Shown piece after piece: positions 16,649 through 23,785 of a stretch of 64,000 nucleotides of DNA. The notes beneath the pieces are model-generated. The model made no database searches. It was not told the origin of the DNA and worked only from the letters and a program-made list of their open reading frames with translations. The DNA is from Oscillospiraceae bacterium. Lineage in GTDB: Bacteria > Bacillota > Clostridia > Oscillospirales > Oscillospiraceae. Position 1 is the first letter of the stretch. Each line of letters begins with the position of its first letter. A program made the translations under genes and the position numbers. The stretch lies in NCBI GenBank assembly GCA_022846075.1, contig AP025582.1, positions 1,922,001-1,986,000 of the forward strand, written 5' to 3'.

Positions 16649-16664
16649 GTTAGCGATTGCTAAC
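16649..16664. promoter_or_regulatory. DtxR-type box 2
   Basis: Exact GTTAGC-GATT-GCTAAC. On the minus strand TACATT directly follows the box and can serve as -10 for the DUF3793-flavodoxin operon, so a bound repressor would cover the promoter spacer. Confidence 0.85.
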
Positions 16665-16696
16665 CAATGCGTTAAATATATAGCTGCCGCCTCTTG

Positions 16697-16712
16697 GTTA
16701 GCGGTAGCTAAC
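16697..16712. promoter_or_regulatory. DtxR-type box 3
   Basis: Exact GTTAGC-GGTA-GCTAAC, 33 bases above box 2 between the divergent DUF3793 and dtxR genes. It may serve either direction; autoregulation of the repressor is the simplest reading. Confidence 0.85.
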
Positions 16713-16838
16713 TAATGCAATTATATACAGGGCAAATTCGCTTGTCAAGAGGACGGATGGATTTTGTTGACAGAAAAAATGGCGCTTGTCGGACGCCTGT
16801 GTTATAATAAGCAAAACGCCCGTTTTTTGGAGGTTCCT

Positions 16839-17234
16839 ATGGCGATTCACGAGTCTGGCCAGATGTATCTGGAAACCATCTATATTCTTTCACAGAACAG
16901 CACCTTCGTTCGGGCTATCGATGTGGGAGCGCAGTTGGGCTTTACCAAGCCCAGCGTCAGCAGAGCCATGTCCATTCTGAAAAAGGACGGATATGTGAAT
17001 GTGGATGCTGACGGAGCAATTACCCTGACGGAGACCGGGCTTGCCATTGCTAAGACGATGTACACCCGCCACACGGTGTTGAGCCAGATGCTGATGGAAT
17101 TAGGCGTGGACGAAGAGACTGCGACCGAAGATGCCTGCCGGATCGAGCATGTGATCAGCGAAAAATCCTTTGCGGCGGTGCAGGCGCACTTGGAGCAGGT
17201 AACGAAAATGCGGGAAGATGCGCACGGGCAATGA
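16839..17234 (+). CDS. DtxR-family metal-dependent repressor
   Basis: A 131-residue repressor with an N-terminal winged helix-turn-helix (about 8-65; TKPSVSRAMSILKKDGYV is the recognition region) and a metal-binding dimerisation domain. The alignment with DtxR is easy to see: MYLETIY gives Met9 (DtxR Met10) and DACRIEHVIS gives Cys100, Glu103 and His104 (DtxR Cys102, Glu105, His106), a complete primary Fe(II)-type site; MntR has Asp and Glu at the first and second positions. The ancillary site keeps His78 but not the other ligands. No SH3-like domain. ATG chosen for TTGGAGG 5 bases upstream; an extended -10 (TGTTATAAT, 16800-16808) precedes it. Likely repressor of the GTTAGC-box regulon. Confidence 0.92.
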   Translation: MAIHESGQMYLETIYILSQNSTFVRAIDVGAQLGFTKPSVSRAMSILKKDGYVNVDADGAITLTETGLAIAKTMYTRHTVLSQMLMELGVDEETATEDACRIEHVISEKSFAAVQAHLEQVTKMREDAHGQ

Positions 17235-17431
17235 GCCTATGCAAATTTGGCGGACTTTGCTATCGAGCGGCAACGCGAAAAGTGAATACCTGCCATTTGG
17301 CACGGAATATCAAATGCGGTGGAGCATGGATATGGCCTCCACCGCATTTTATGTGATCTGCGCTTTTGAATCAGGAGCGACCTGCTGTGTAAGTTCACCG
17401 CCAAGCGTACCTGCTCCATAGCTCCAAACGC

Positions 17432-17575
17432 TTACGGCAGCTCATCCTTATGTGTCTGCTGGCTTTTCAAAACCTTTCGGGCGGCTTTTTTGATTTTATG
17501 GCACACGCCAAGAATAGCGATGCAAAATAGCAGAGCCGCTAATCCATATCCAAACGACTGCGTTGCCGTGTTCAT
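17432..17575 (-). CDS. 47-residue membrane peptide
   Basis: One hydrophobic segment (SFGYGLAALLFCIAILGVC) followed by a strongly basic stretch (HKIKKAARKVLKSQQ), so the C-terminus is cytosolic. Start chosen at the second ATG because GAGG is 7 bases upstream. Last gene after the HMA protein, separated by 37 bases. It resembles in size and layout the small proteins that accompany Fe2+ transporters, but lacks their cysteines. Function unknown. Confidence 0.6.
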   Translation of the reverse strand: MNTATQSFGYGLAALLFCIAILGVCHKIKKAARKVLKSQQTHKDELP

Positions 17576-17612
17576 GTTCATGCCTCTTTTCTGGCCGCTG
17601 CTGCCAATGAAC

Positions 17613-17858
17613 TCAACCGAACAATCCTCTTTTTTTGTACGGCTCCTTTTGGATTGTGCCGACCTCATACCCCGTGCTGCGAATGGCGTTCATAACAGCC
17701 TCTGTGTCCAGCTCTGTTTCAGAGAGGATCACGGTCTGGTTTTTGCTCCGGGAAGAACTCACCTTTTTGACCGGGCAGGCTTTGCGCACAGCGTCATTGA
17801 CATGGGCCTCGCACATCCCGCACATCATTCCATTGACTTCCACTGTGTACTTCCACAT
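17613..17858 (-). CDS. HMA-domain metal-binding protein
   Basis: An 81-residue heavy-metal-associated domain protein. The metal site is NGMMCGMCEAHV (Cys13, Cys16), the fold continues through VILSETELDTEAVMNAIRSTGYEV. CopZ-like chaperones bind Cu(I), but the domain also occurs as a general soft-metal carrier, and here the operon is behind an iron-type box. It starts 6 bases after the methyltransferase stop and is certainly cotranscribed with it. Confidence 0.9.
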   Translation of the reverse strand: MWKYTVEVNGMMCGMCEAHVNDAVRKACPVKKVSSSRSKNQTVILSETELDTEAVMNAIRSTGYEVGTIQKEPYKKRGLFG

Positions 17859-17864
17859 GTTCTC

Positions 17865-18551
17865 TCACTCCTTCTTGACTTTTGGATCATCGAGCTGCGC
17901 GGACCGGAAGGTGGTCTGCCGTGCCGCGCTCCGTTCATCGGGGATCTTCCTGGCCATCAGACAGCACAGCGGCGCCAACGAACTTCCGAGAAGTGGATGG
18001 CGAACGATGGAATAGCCGCGCTCGGACAGGTATGCCATCAGCTCCCCGGCAGTCCAGACATGATACACCCGAAAGCCTGAAAGCCCCATGAACCAGAGCC
18101 GGAGTCTGGCGCTTCGGCTTTTGCCCCAGACAAAGGTGGGGGCGAACAGCCATCCCCCCGGCTTCAGAACCCGCCAGGCTTCCGCCAGAGCTTTTTCCGG
18201 GTGAGGCATGACATGGAGGGCGTTGGAGATCACGACTGCATCGAAGCTCTCCGGGCCGTAGGGCAGCTTGGTAGCGTCCTGGACGGAGAAATGGAGCCGG
18301 GACGAATGCACCTGCTTTTTGGCCTGACGGATCATTTCAGCTGAAAAGTCGGTTGCCTCCCAGCTCCGGACACATGGAGACAGCGGCACGGACAGCTGGC
18401 CTGTTCCGCAGGCCAACTCCAGCACATCCATGTCCCGTTTCAGAAAAGGACGCATTGCTTTGCAGATCTGCTGATAGGTCGCCTGAGAGCGGCGCATGAA
18501 GCCGGCATAATGCCGTGAAAACCGCTCCCAAAACTGCTTGTTGTCATCCAT
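17865..18551 (-). CDS. Class I SAM-dependent methyltransferase (UbiE-like)
   Basis: A 228-residue Rossmann-fold methyltransferase. Motif I is VLELACGTGQLS (about 43-54), the acidic loop ATDFSAEMIRQAKKQ follows, then DAVVISNALHVMPHPEKAL and RVLKPGGWLFAPTF. The substrate is probably a small molecule. First gene of an operon with the HMA protein and the 47-residue peptide, directly behind DtxR-type box 4, so I infer induction on iron limitation. It is one of five methyltransferases in the island. Confidence 0.92.
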   Translation of the reverse strand: MDDNKQFWERFSRHYAGFMRRSQATYQQICKAMRPFLKRDMDVLELACGTGQLSVPLSPCVRSWEATDFSAEMIRQAKKQVHSSRLHFSVQDATKLPYGPESFDAVVISNALHVMPHPEKALAEAWRVLKPGGWLFAPTFVWGKSRSARLRLWFMGLSGFRVYHVWTAGELMAYLSERGYSIVRHPLLGSSLAPLCCLMARKIPDERSAARQTTFRSAQLDDPKVKKE

Positions 18552-18574
18552 ACAGTATGGTCACCTCAATAACG

Positions 18575-18590
18575 GTTAGCGCTTGCTAAC
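18575..18590. promoter_or_regulatory. DtxR-type box 4
   Basis: Exact GTTAGC-GCTT-GCTAAC, 24 bases upstream of the methyltransferase ATG on the minus strand. Confidence 0.85.
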
Positions 18591-18682
18591 TACATCATAC
18601 TCTTTGTCGCATGAAATTGCAAGATGCCACTATATTGGATTTGTATGCCCCCCGGGATCAATCAAGGGAAGAAGCTGGAACG

Positions 18683-18716
18683 AAGAATGACCGGGACACG
18701 CATCCCGGTCATTCTT
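18683..18716 (-). terminator. Terminator after the first ABC pair
   Basis: Perfect 14-bp stem AAGAATGACCGGGA (18683-18696) with TCCCGGTCATTCTT (18703-18716), six-base loop, 20 bases after the ABC gene stop. Confidence 0.75.
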
Positions 18717-18735
18717 TTCTTTTGCGCCTCTGCCT

Positions 18736-20475
18736 TTACCGGCACCAACTGGTGGGATTGGAGCGGGCGGTGATGAAGCGGCGATAAATGCCCTCCTCCT
18801 CCATAAGTGTGTCGTGGGCGCCAGCCTGAACGATGCGCCCCTGGTCGATAACCAGGATCTCATCGGCGTGACGAATGGTATTGAGCCGGTGGGCAATGAC
18901 CAGCAGGGTCTTGCCCCGGCACAGTTGGGTGATGGCCTCCTGGATGTAGCTCTCATTGTCGGCGTCCACGCTGGCAGTGGCCTCATCCAGAATGACGATG
19001 GGAGCATCCTTCAGAATGCAGCGAGCAATGGAGATCCGCTGCCGCTCTCCGCCGGATAGGCTGGCTCCACCTTCGCCGATGACCGTGTCAAAGCCGTCGG
19101 GCAGCTCCATGATGAAGTCATAGCATCGGGCTTTTCTGGCCGCCTCATAAACCTCCTCCCGTGTGGCGTCTGTCCGCCCCATGGCGATGTTGTTATAGAC
19201 GGTATCCTGGAATAAGTAGACCCGCTGGAACACCATAGAGATCTGATCCATCAGATCCGAGAGAGGAATATCGCGGATGTCACTGCCCCGCACCAGGATC
19301 TGTCCCTGTTTGACATCCCAAAACCGGGAGAGCAGGTTGGCTACCGTACTTTTACCGCCGCCGGAGGGGCCCACCAGGGCCAGCATCCGGTTTTTCTCCA
19401 GCGTGAAGGAGACATCATGCAGAACCTCTTTCTCCCCGTAGGCGAAGGTGACATTTCGGAACTCCACTTCCGGGGCACCGCCGGTTTTGGGTAAGGTCTC
19501 CCGGCCCCGGTCGGGCAATTCCGGCTGGGCCAGTACCGCCTCGATCCGGTCCATGCAGGCGTTCATCACCGTCAGGCGGGTGGCTTGACTATAGAGCGCT
19601 TTAATGGGGCCGAAGAGGTCAAAGACGAAGAGCAGGACACCCAGCAGGAAGGTGATGGAGAGCTGCCCCCGGCCATAGAGCCAGAGAGACAGGGGGATCA
19701 TCAGCACCGAGCCCAGACCGCACACCAGATAAAGGGCCCGCATCCAGGGGGCCTGACTCTCCTCGAACTCGATGCTGACCTTGCGGCTCCGGGCGAAATT
19801 CTCGGTGAGCTGCGCGGAACGCTCTCCCAGCAGGTTGAAGGTCTTGGCGATGCCGATGCCCTCCACATAGTCCAGCACCGCCCGTGTGAGCGCCTCGCTC
19901 TGCTCCTGTCGGATGTCGGAGTGGGCCAGGGTGCTCCCCAGGGATGCGCGGCCCAGCTGCCAGATAATCAGCACCACCACCAGGGCGGCCAGTCCCAGCC
20001 AGGGATTCAGGAAGGCCAGCCACAGCACCAGAATAGCCTGGGCAAAGGTATAGCACATCATGTCGGCAATATCGTGCATACAGTTCTCCTCGATGAACAC
20101 CATGTCGGTGGACAGAACGGAGCTGATTTTGCCGATGTTGCCCTCTGTGAAATAGCCCATGGGCAGGCGGCGCAGATGCCGCCCCAGTTCCATGCGCAGA
20201 TCGGCGAACACCATATATCCCGCCGCGGCCTGGAGCCGGTCGGCGATATTCTGGCACAGGCACTCCAGCAGCACGCAGCCCACCGTGCCCACCGCCAGCC
20301 ACAGGCACCACCGTGCCGTTATGGTTCCCTGGAGAAAGGCACTCAGGGACAGGAAAGACAAGCCTATCGGAGCCTTGGACAGCATGGCCTTCAAAAAAGC
20401 AAAGATGAAAGCCAGTTTGATCCGCCCCTGGTAGGGGCCGGATACGGACAGGATTCGTTTCATCAGCGTGATCAT
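18736..20475 (-). CDS. ABC half-transporter, YbtQ-like (pair 1, subunit B)
   Basis: A 579-residue TMD-NBD fusion. About six membrane helices (1-310) are followed by a nucleotide-binding domain with Walker A GPSGGGKST, signature LSGGERQRISIARC, Walker B ILDEATASVDADNE and H-loop AHRLNTI. It is of exporter fold but of the group that includes YbtQ and IrtB, which import ferric siderophores. Its ATG overlaps the stop of subunit A by 4 bases, so the two form a heterodimer. Import direction is inferred from iron-box control and neighbours, not visible in the sequence. Confidence 0.9.
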   Translation of the reverse strand: MITLMKRILSVSGPYQGRIKLAFIFAFLKAMLSKAPIGLSFLSLSAFLQGTITARWCLWLAVGTVGCVLLECLCQNIADRLQAAAGYMVFADLRMELGRHLRRLPMGYFTEGNIGKISSVLSTDMVFIEENCMHDIADMMCYTFAQAILVLWLAFLNPWLGLAALVVVLIIWQLGRASLGSTLAHSDIRQEQSEALTRAVLDYVEGIGIAKTFNLLGERSAQLTENFARSRKVSIEFEESQAPWMRALYLVCGLGSVLMIPLSLWLYGRGQLSITFLLGVLLFVFDLFGPIKALYSQATRLTVMNACMDRIEAVLAQPELPDRGRETLPKTGGAPEVEFRNVTFAYGEKEVLHDVSFTLEKNRMLALVGPSGGGKSTVANLLSRFWDVKQGQILVRGSDIRDIPLSDLMDQISMVFQRVYLFQDTVYNNIAMGRTDATREEVYEAARKARCYDFIMELPDGFDTVIGEGGASLSGGERQRISIARCILKDAPIVILDEATASVDADNESYIQEAITQLCRGKTLLVIAHRLNTIRHADEILVIDQGRIVQAGAHDTLMEEEGIYRRFITARSNPTSWCR

Positions 20476-22223
20476 GCTTCGTCGCCTCCTTTCTCCGCGG
20501 AGACACGCCAGGCAGCGGCTCCCTCAGCAGCCCGCCACAATTTTTCATAGGCGGAACAGGTCTTTCGCAATGTATCGTGGCGGCCGATCCCTGCCACCTT
20601 TCCTTGATCCAGCACCACAATCTGATCGGCGCCTGCAATGGACTGAAGCCGGTGGGCGATGACGATGACCGTCTTGCCCCGGATCACCTCGGCAATGGCG
20701 GCGTTCATTTTCTCCTCATTCTCCGGATCCAAAAAAGCGGTGGCCTCATCCAGCACCACGATGGGAGCGTTCTTCAAAATCGCCCGGGCCAGGGCGATCC
20801 GCTGCCGCTCCCCGCCGGAAAGCCCTTTGCCGCCATCGCCGGCCATGGTATAGATTCCTTTTTCCAGCCGTTTCAGAAACTCTCCGCATTGAGCCCGTTC
20901 CGCCGCCGCCAGCACCTCCTCGTCGGTGGCGCCGGGTCTTCCCAGCCGGATGTTCTCCAACAGGCTGGTGTTGAACAGGAACTGCTCCTGCGCGACGAAG
21001 GAGATCTGCTCATTCAGAGAGGCGAGGGACATCTCTCGCAGGTCTTGCCCCCCCAGCGTGATGCGTCCGTCCGTCACATCGTAAAAGTGGACCAGCAGCT
21101 TGGCAAGGGTCGACTTCCCGCTGCCGGATTCTCCCACCAAAGCAGTGAGGCTCCCCTGTGGGACAGAGAAGGAGATGCCGTGGAGGACTTCGTCCTTTTC
21201 ATAAGAAAACCGCACATTCTCAAAGCGGATCTGCAAATCGTTTCCGTTGAAATCCGTTTTTCCTTCTTTCAGGGGCGGAATATTGAACAGAGATTCCATT
21301 TGGTCGATCTTGTAGCTCAGCTGGGGCAGCACCGACATAAAGTTCATGGCTCGGATCAGAGGCGGTCCCACGGAAAAAGACATGCACAATACCAGCGCGT
21401 AATCCGGCAAGGTGGAGGCGCCGGTGAGTACCAGATAGCCGCCGGCTGGCAGCAGCACCAGCGCCACGCAGGGCAAAATGCTGGTGTAGAGGGCCATCCA
21501 CAGCCAGCAGGCCCGGAACCAATCCAGAGTAAAATCACGGTAGTTTTTTACATCGGTCTCAAAGCGGTGATAGGACTCTCCGTCCCGGTTGAAGACTTTC
21601 ACGACTTCCATGCCGTTGATGTACTCCACGATGGTGTTGTTCATTTTCTGCCCGGCGGCGTAGTAGTCTCCCATCTTGCTCATGCCGGAGCGGTACATCA
21701 TGCCCATGGCCAGCACGCCCAGCGGAAGGGAGCAGAGGGAAAGCAGACCCAGCTTCCAGTCCGTGAGGAACATGGCCGCAAATACCACCACCGGCACCGC
21801 CAGATTGGACAGCCCTTCCGGCAGGGCGTGGGCCAGCAGAAGTTCCATGCTCTCAATGTCGTCAATGAACATCTTCTTCCAGACTCCAACGCCCTTCTCC
21901 TGGATCGCGCCCAGGGGCTGCTTTTCCAGCTTGCTCTGGAGATGGAGCCGGAGGTTTTCCAAAGTATGATAGGCGGAACGGTGGGACAGAGCCAGCCCCT
22001 CCACATAGAGAAGGCCGTAGAGGACCATGCACAGAGCCATGGCCCCGGCGTTGAACAGGGTTTCCTCCAATGTGAGACTGCCCCCAGTCAGCAGGGGTCT
22101 CAGCAGGCGGTAGAGGAAGAAATAGGGCAGCACGCTCATGGCCACGCCGGCCACCAGTACCAGAATGGAGGCATAAGTCGTCTTCCGGTGGCGTCCAGTG
22201 TAGCGCAGGACTTTTTGAAACAC
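20472..22223 (-). CDS. ABC half-transporter, YbtP-like (pair 1, subunit A)
   Basis: A 583-residue TMD-NBD fusion: membrane domain about 1-330, NBD with Walker A GESGSGKST, signature LSGGERQRIALARA, Walker B VLDEATAFLDPENE and H-loop AHRLQSI. Starts at a GTG with AAGGAG 8 bases upstream, directly behind DtxR-type box 5. The Walker B neighbourhood (ATAFLDPENE) is that of the A-type subunit in all three pairs of the island, against ATASVD/ATANVD in the partner. Pairs with the next gene. Confidence 0.9.
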   Translation of the reverse strand: MFQKVLRYTGRHRKTTYASILVLVAGVAMSVLPYFFLYRLLRPLLTGGSLTLEETLFNAGAMALCMVLYGLLYVEGLALSHRSAYHTLENLRLHLQSKLEKQPLGAIQEKGVGVWKKMFIDDIESMELLLAHALPEGLSNLAVPVVVFAAMFLTDWKLGLLSLCSLPLGVLAMGMMYRSGMSKMGDYYAAGQKMNNTIVEYINGMEVVKVFNRDGESYHRFETDVKNYRDFTLDWFRACWLWMALYTSILPCVALVLLPAGGYLVLTGASTLPDYALVLCMSFSVGPPLIRAMNFMSVLPQLSYKIDQMESLFNIPPLKEGKTDFNGNDLQIRFENVRFSYEKDEVLHGISFSVPQGSLTALVGESGSGKSTLAKLLVHFYDVTDGRITLGGQDLREMSLASLNEQISFVAQEQFLFNTSLLENIRLGRPGATDEEVLAAAERAQCGEFLKRLEKGIYTMAGDGGKGLSGGERQRIALARAILKNAPIVVLDEATAFLDPENEEKMNAAIAEVIRGKTVIVIAHRLQSIAGADQIVVLDQGKVAGIGRHDTLRKTCSAYEKLWRAAEGAAAWRVSAEKGGDEA

Positions 22224-22240
22224 AGTATCACTCCTTTTTA

Positions 22241-22256
22241 GTTAGTTATTGCTAAC
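22241..22256. promoter_or_regulatory. DtxR-type box 5
   Basis: GTTAGT-TATT-GCTAAC (one mismatch), immediately upstream of the Shine-Dalgarno of ABC pair 1. A further half site GTTAGC follows at 22259-22264. Confidence 0.75.
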
Positions 22257-22266
22257 TTGTTAGCGA

Positions 22267-22293
22267 GAAAAAAGCCTCCGCAGAGGCGTTTTT
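22267..22293 (-). terminator. Terminator of TetR 1
   Basis: GCCTC (22274-22278) and GAGGC (22283-22287) with flanking A6/T6, touching the TetR stop codon. On the minus strand the stem is followed by six T. Confidence 0.75.
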
Positions 22294-22914
22294 TCATCCC
22301 TTGGGGAATCCAAGGGCAGCGTACCAGTCAAAGAGACGGCAGACCAAAGTGCAGTGGCGCTGGATCTCCGGCCAGGCGAAGGCGTGGATAAAGGGCTCGT
22401 AAATGGTGGTCCAGAAGGCGGACAGGACTACATGGAGCTCCTCCTGCGTCATATCCACAGTACACAAGCCCCGGCGTCTGGCCTCGGCGTAGTAGGTCCA
22501 GGTGCCTTCCGTCATTTTCTCCACCCAGTCGTGCTGGAAGTTGGCGTAAGCGGTGCCCTCCGCTCCGGTGAGCAGCAGCACAAAGCCATCCCGCCGCTCA
22601 TTGAGAAAGCGGAACCACCACAGCATGTATTCCTCATCCATATACCACGCCCGGATCAGGTCTTCGTCGGAGAGGGCGGATGCCGGCACCGCCGTCCGCT
22701 CCTCATAAACAGCATCCAAATCCGCCACCGTATCCGCCACCACAGCGCGAAACAGCTCCTCTTTTCCGGCGTAACGCTTATAAAGGGCGCCGGTTGTCAC
22801 CCCAGCCCGCTGGCAGATGGATTTCAGGGAAGCCTGCTCAAAGCCCAGCGTCCGAAACTCCTCTCTGGCACTGTCCATGATCCGAGGGTCGATGGAAGTA
22901 TCCGGTCTTGCCAT
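22294..22914 (-). CDS. TetR-family regulator 1
   Basis: A 206-residue TetR-type repressor. The N-terminal HTH is clear (ASLKSICQRAGVTTGALYKRYAGKEELFRAVV, about 31-62); the C-terminal ligand domain is Trp/Tyr-rich (WYMDEEYMLWWFRFLNE). ATG at 22914 is chosen because GGGAGGGG precedes it; the frame is open 33 codons further but across the operator. Convergent position before ABC pair 1 and divergent from TetR 2; likely a second, ligand-responsive control of the transporters. Confidence 0.88.
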   Translation of the reverse strand: MARPDTSIDPRIMDSAREEFRTLGFEQASLKSICQRAGVTTGALYKRYAGKEELFRAVVADTVADLDAVYEERTAVPASALSDEDLIRAWYMDEEYMLWWFRFLNERRDGFVLLLTGAEGTAYANFQHDWVEKMTEGTWTYYAEARRRGLCTVDMTQEELHVVLSAFWTTIYEPFIHAFAWPEIQRHCTLVCRLFDWYAALGFPKG

Positions 22915-22933
22915 AACACCCCTCCCGACAAAT

Positions 22934-22963
22934 GATAATTTGATTACCGATAATCTGATTATC
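22934..22963. promoter_or_regulatory. Operator of TetR 1
   Basis: Perfect 15-bp palindrome GATAAT-CTG-ATTATC (22949-22963) preceded by a second, imperfect copy GATAATTTGATTACC (22934-22948). Overlaps the minus-strand promoter (TTGATA at 22967-22962). Autoregulation inferred. Confidence 0.7.
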
Positions 22964-23006
22964 AATATAGCATCCCTTTCTGCCCCTGTCAAGGAGAAAT
23001 CCTCTC

Positions 23007-23064
23007 TTGACAAACTCGCTTTTTGGTTGTATATTCAAAACACCGTTACGAAACACCGTTTTGA
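23007..23064 (+). promoter_or_regulatory. Promoter and operator of TetR 2
   Basis: TTGACA (23007-23012), 17 bases, TATATT (23030-23035). The palindrome TCAAAAC-N16-GTTTTGA (23035-23064), containing the repeated word ACACCGTT, starts at the -10 and is the likely autoregulatory site. Confidence 0.75.
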
Positions 23065-23080
23065 ATTGCGAGGCGATATC

Positions 23081-23710
23081 ATGGCAAAGCAGATCGAAGG
23101 GGTCTATGAAAATGTACTCCGCTGCGCCCGTCAGGAATTTTTGGAAAAAGGCTTTGCTCTGGCCTCCCTGCGGGACATCGCCAAAGCGGCGGGAACCAGC
23201 ACCGGCTCCATCTATACCCGCTTTACTGACAAGGCGGGATTGTTCCGGGCCCTGGTGGAGCCTGCCGCGGGAGAGCTGAAGCGCCGTTTTTTGGAGATTC
23301 AGGAGTCTTTTCACCAGTTTGACGGCCCAACCCAGCAGGAGGAGATGGGGCGTTACACCGCCCATGCCCAGGAGGGACTGTTTGACTACATCTATGAGCA
23401 CCTGCCGGAGTTTGAACTGCTACTCCGCCGGGCCGCCGGGACGGAATATGCCCACTATATTGACGAGTTGGTGGAGATCGAAGTCAGTTACACCTACAAA
23501 TACATGGAGGTCATCGGCTGTGAGAGCGTCCGCTCCGGTCAGGTCACCGAGGACTTGATCCATATCGTTACCACCGCCTACTTCAACGGAATGTTTGAGC
23601 CAGTGCGGCACCGCATGGATAAGGCCCGGGCGCTCCACTATGTCCGCCAGCTCAACCGCTATCACATGGCAGGATTTGAAACGATTTTTCATCCTGAAAA
23701 CTTCCGGTAG
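23081..23710 (+). CDS. TetR-family regulator 2
   Basis: A 209-residue TetR-type regulator; HTH at about 25-60 (LASLRDIAKAAGTSTGSIYTRFTDKAGLFRALV), helical ligand domain after. Distantly similar to TetR 1 in layout, but with a different operator. ATG at 23081 has GAGG 7 bases upstream; the open frame extends 88 codons upstream through the promoter and is not coding there. Precedes ABC pair 2 by 75 bases with a terminator and DtxR-type box 6 between, so pair 2 has its own promoter. Confidence 0.88.
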   Translation: MAKQIEGVYENVLRCARQEFLEKGFALASLRDIAKAAGTSTGSIYTRFTDKAGLFRALVEPAAGELKRRFLEIQESFHQFDGPTQQEEMGRYTAHAQEGLFDYIYEHLPEFELLLRRAAGTEYAHYIDELVEIEVSYTYKYMEVIGCESVRSGQVTEDLIHIVTTAYFNGMFEPVRHRMDKARALHYVRQLNRYHMAGFETIFHPENFR

Positions 23711-23713
23711 TGC

Positions 23714-23740
23714 AAAAGGCCGCTTTTCCGGCGGCCTTTT
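23714..23740 (+). terminator. Terminator of TetR 2
   Basis: AAAAGGCCGC (23714-23723) with GCGGCCTTTT (23731-23740), loop of 7, four terminal T. Confidence 0.85.
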
Positions 23741-23753
23741 CATAGAACCAAAG

Positions 23754-23769
23754 GTTAGCAACAACTAAC
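23754..23769. promoter_or_regulatory. DtxR-type box 6
   Basis: GTTAGC-AACA-ACTAAC (one mismatch), directly upstream of AAAGGAGG of ABC pair 2. Confidence 0.75.
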
Positions 23770-23785
23770 TAAAGGAGGCTTATTT

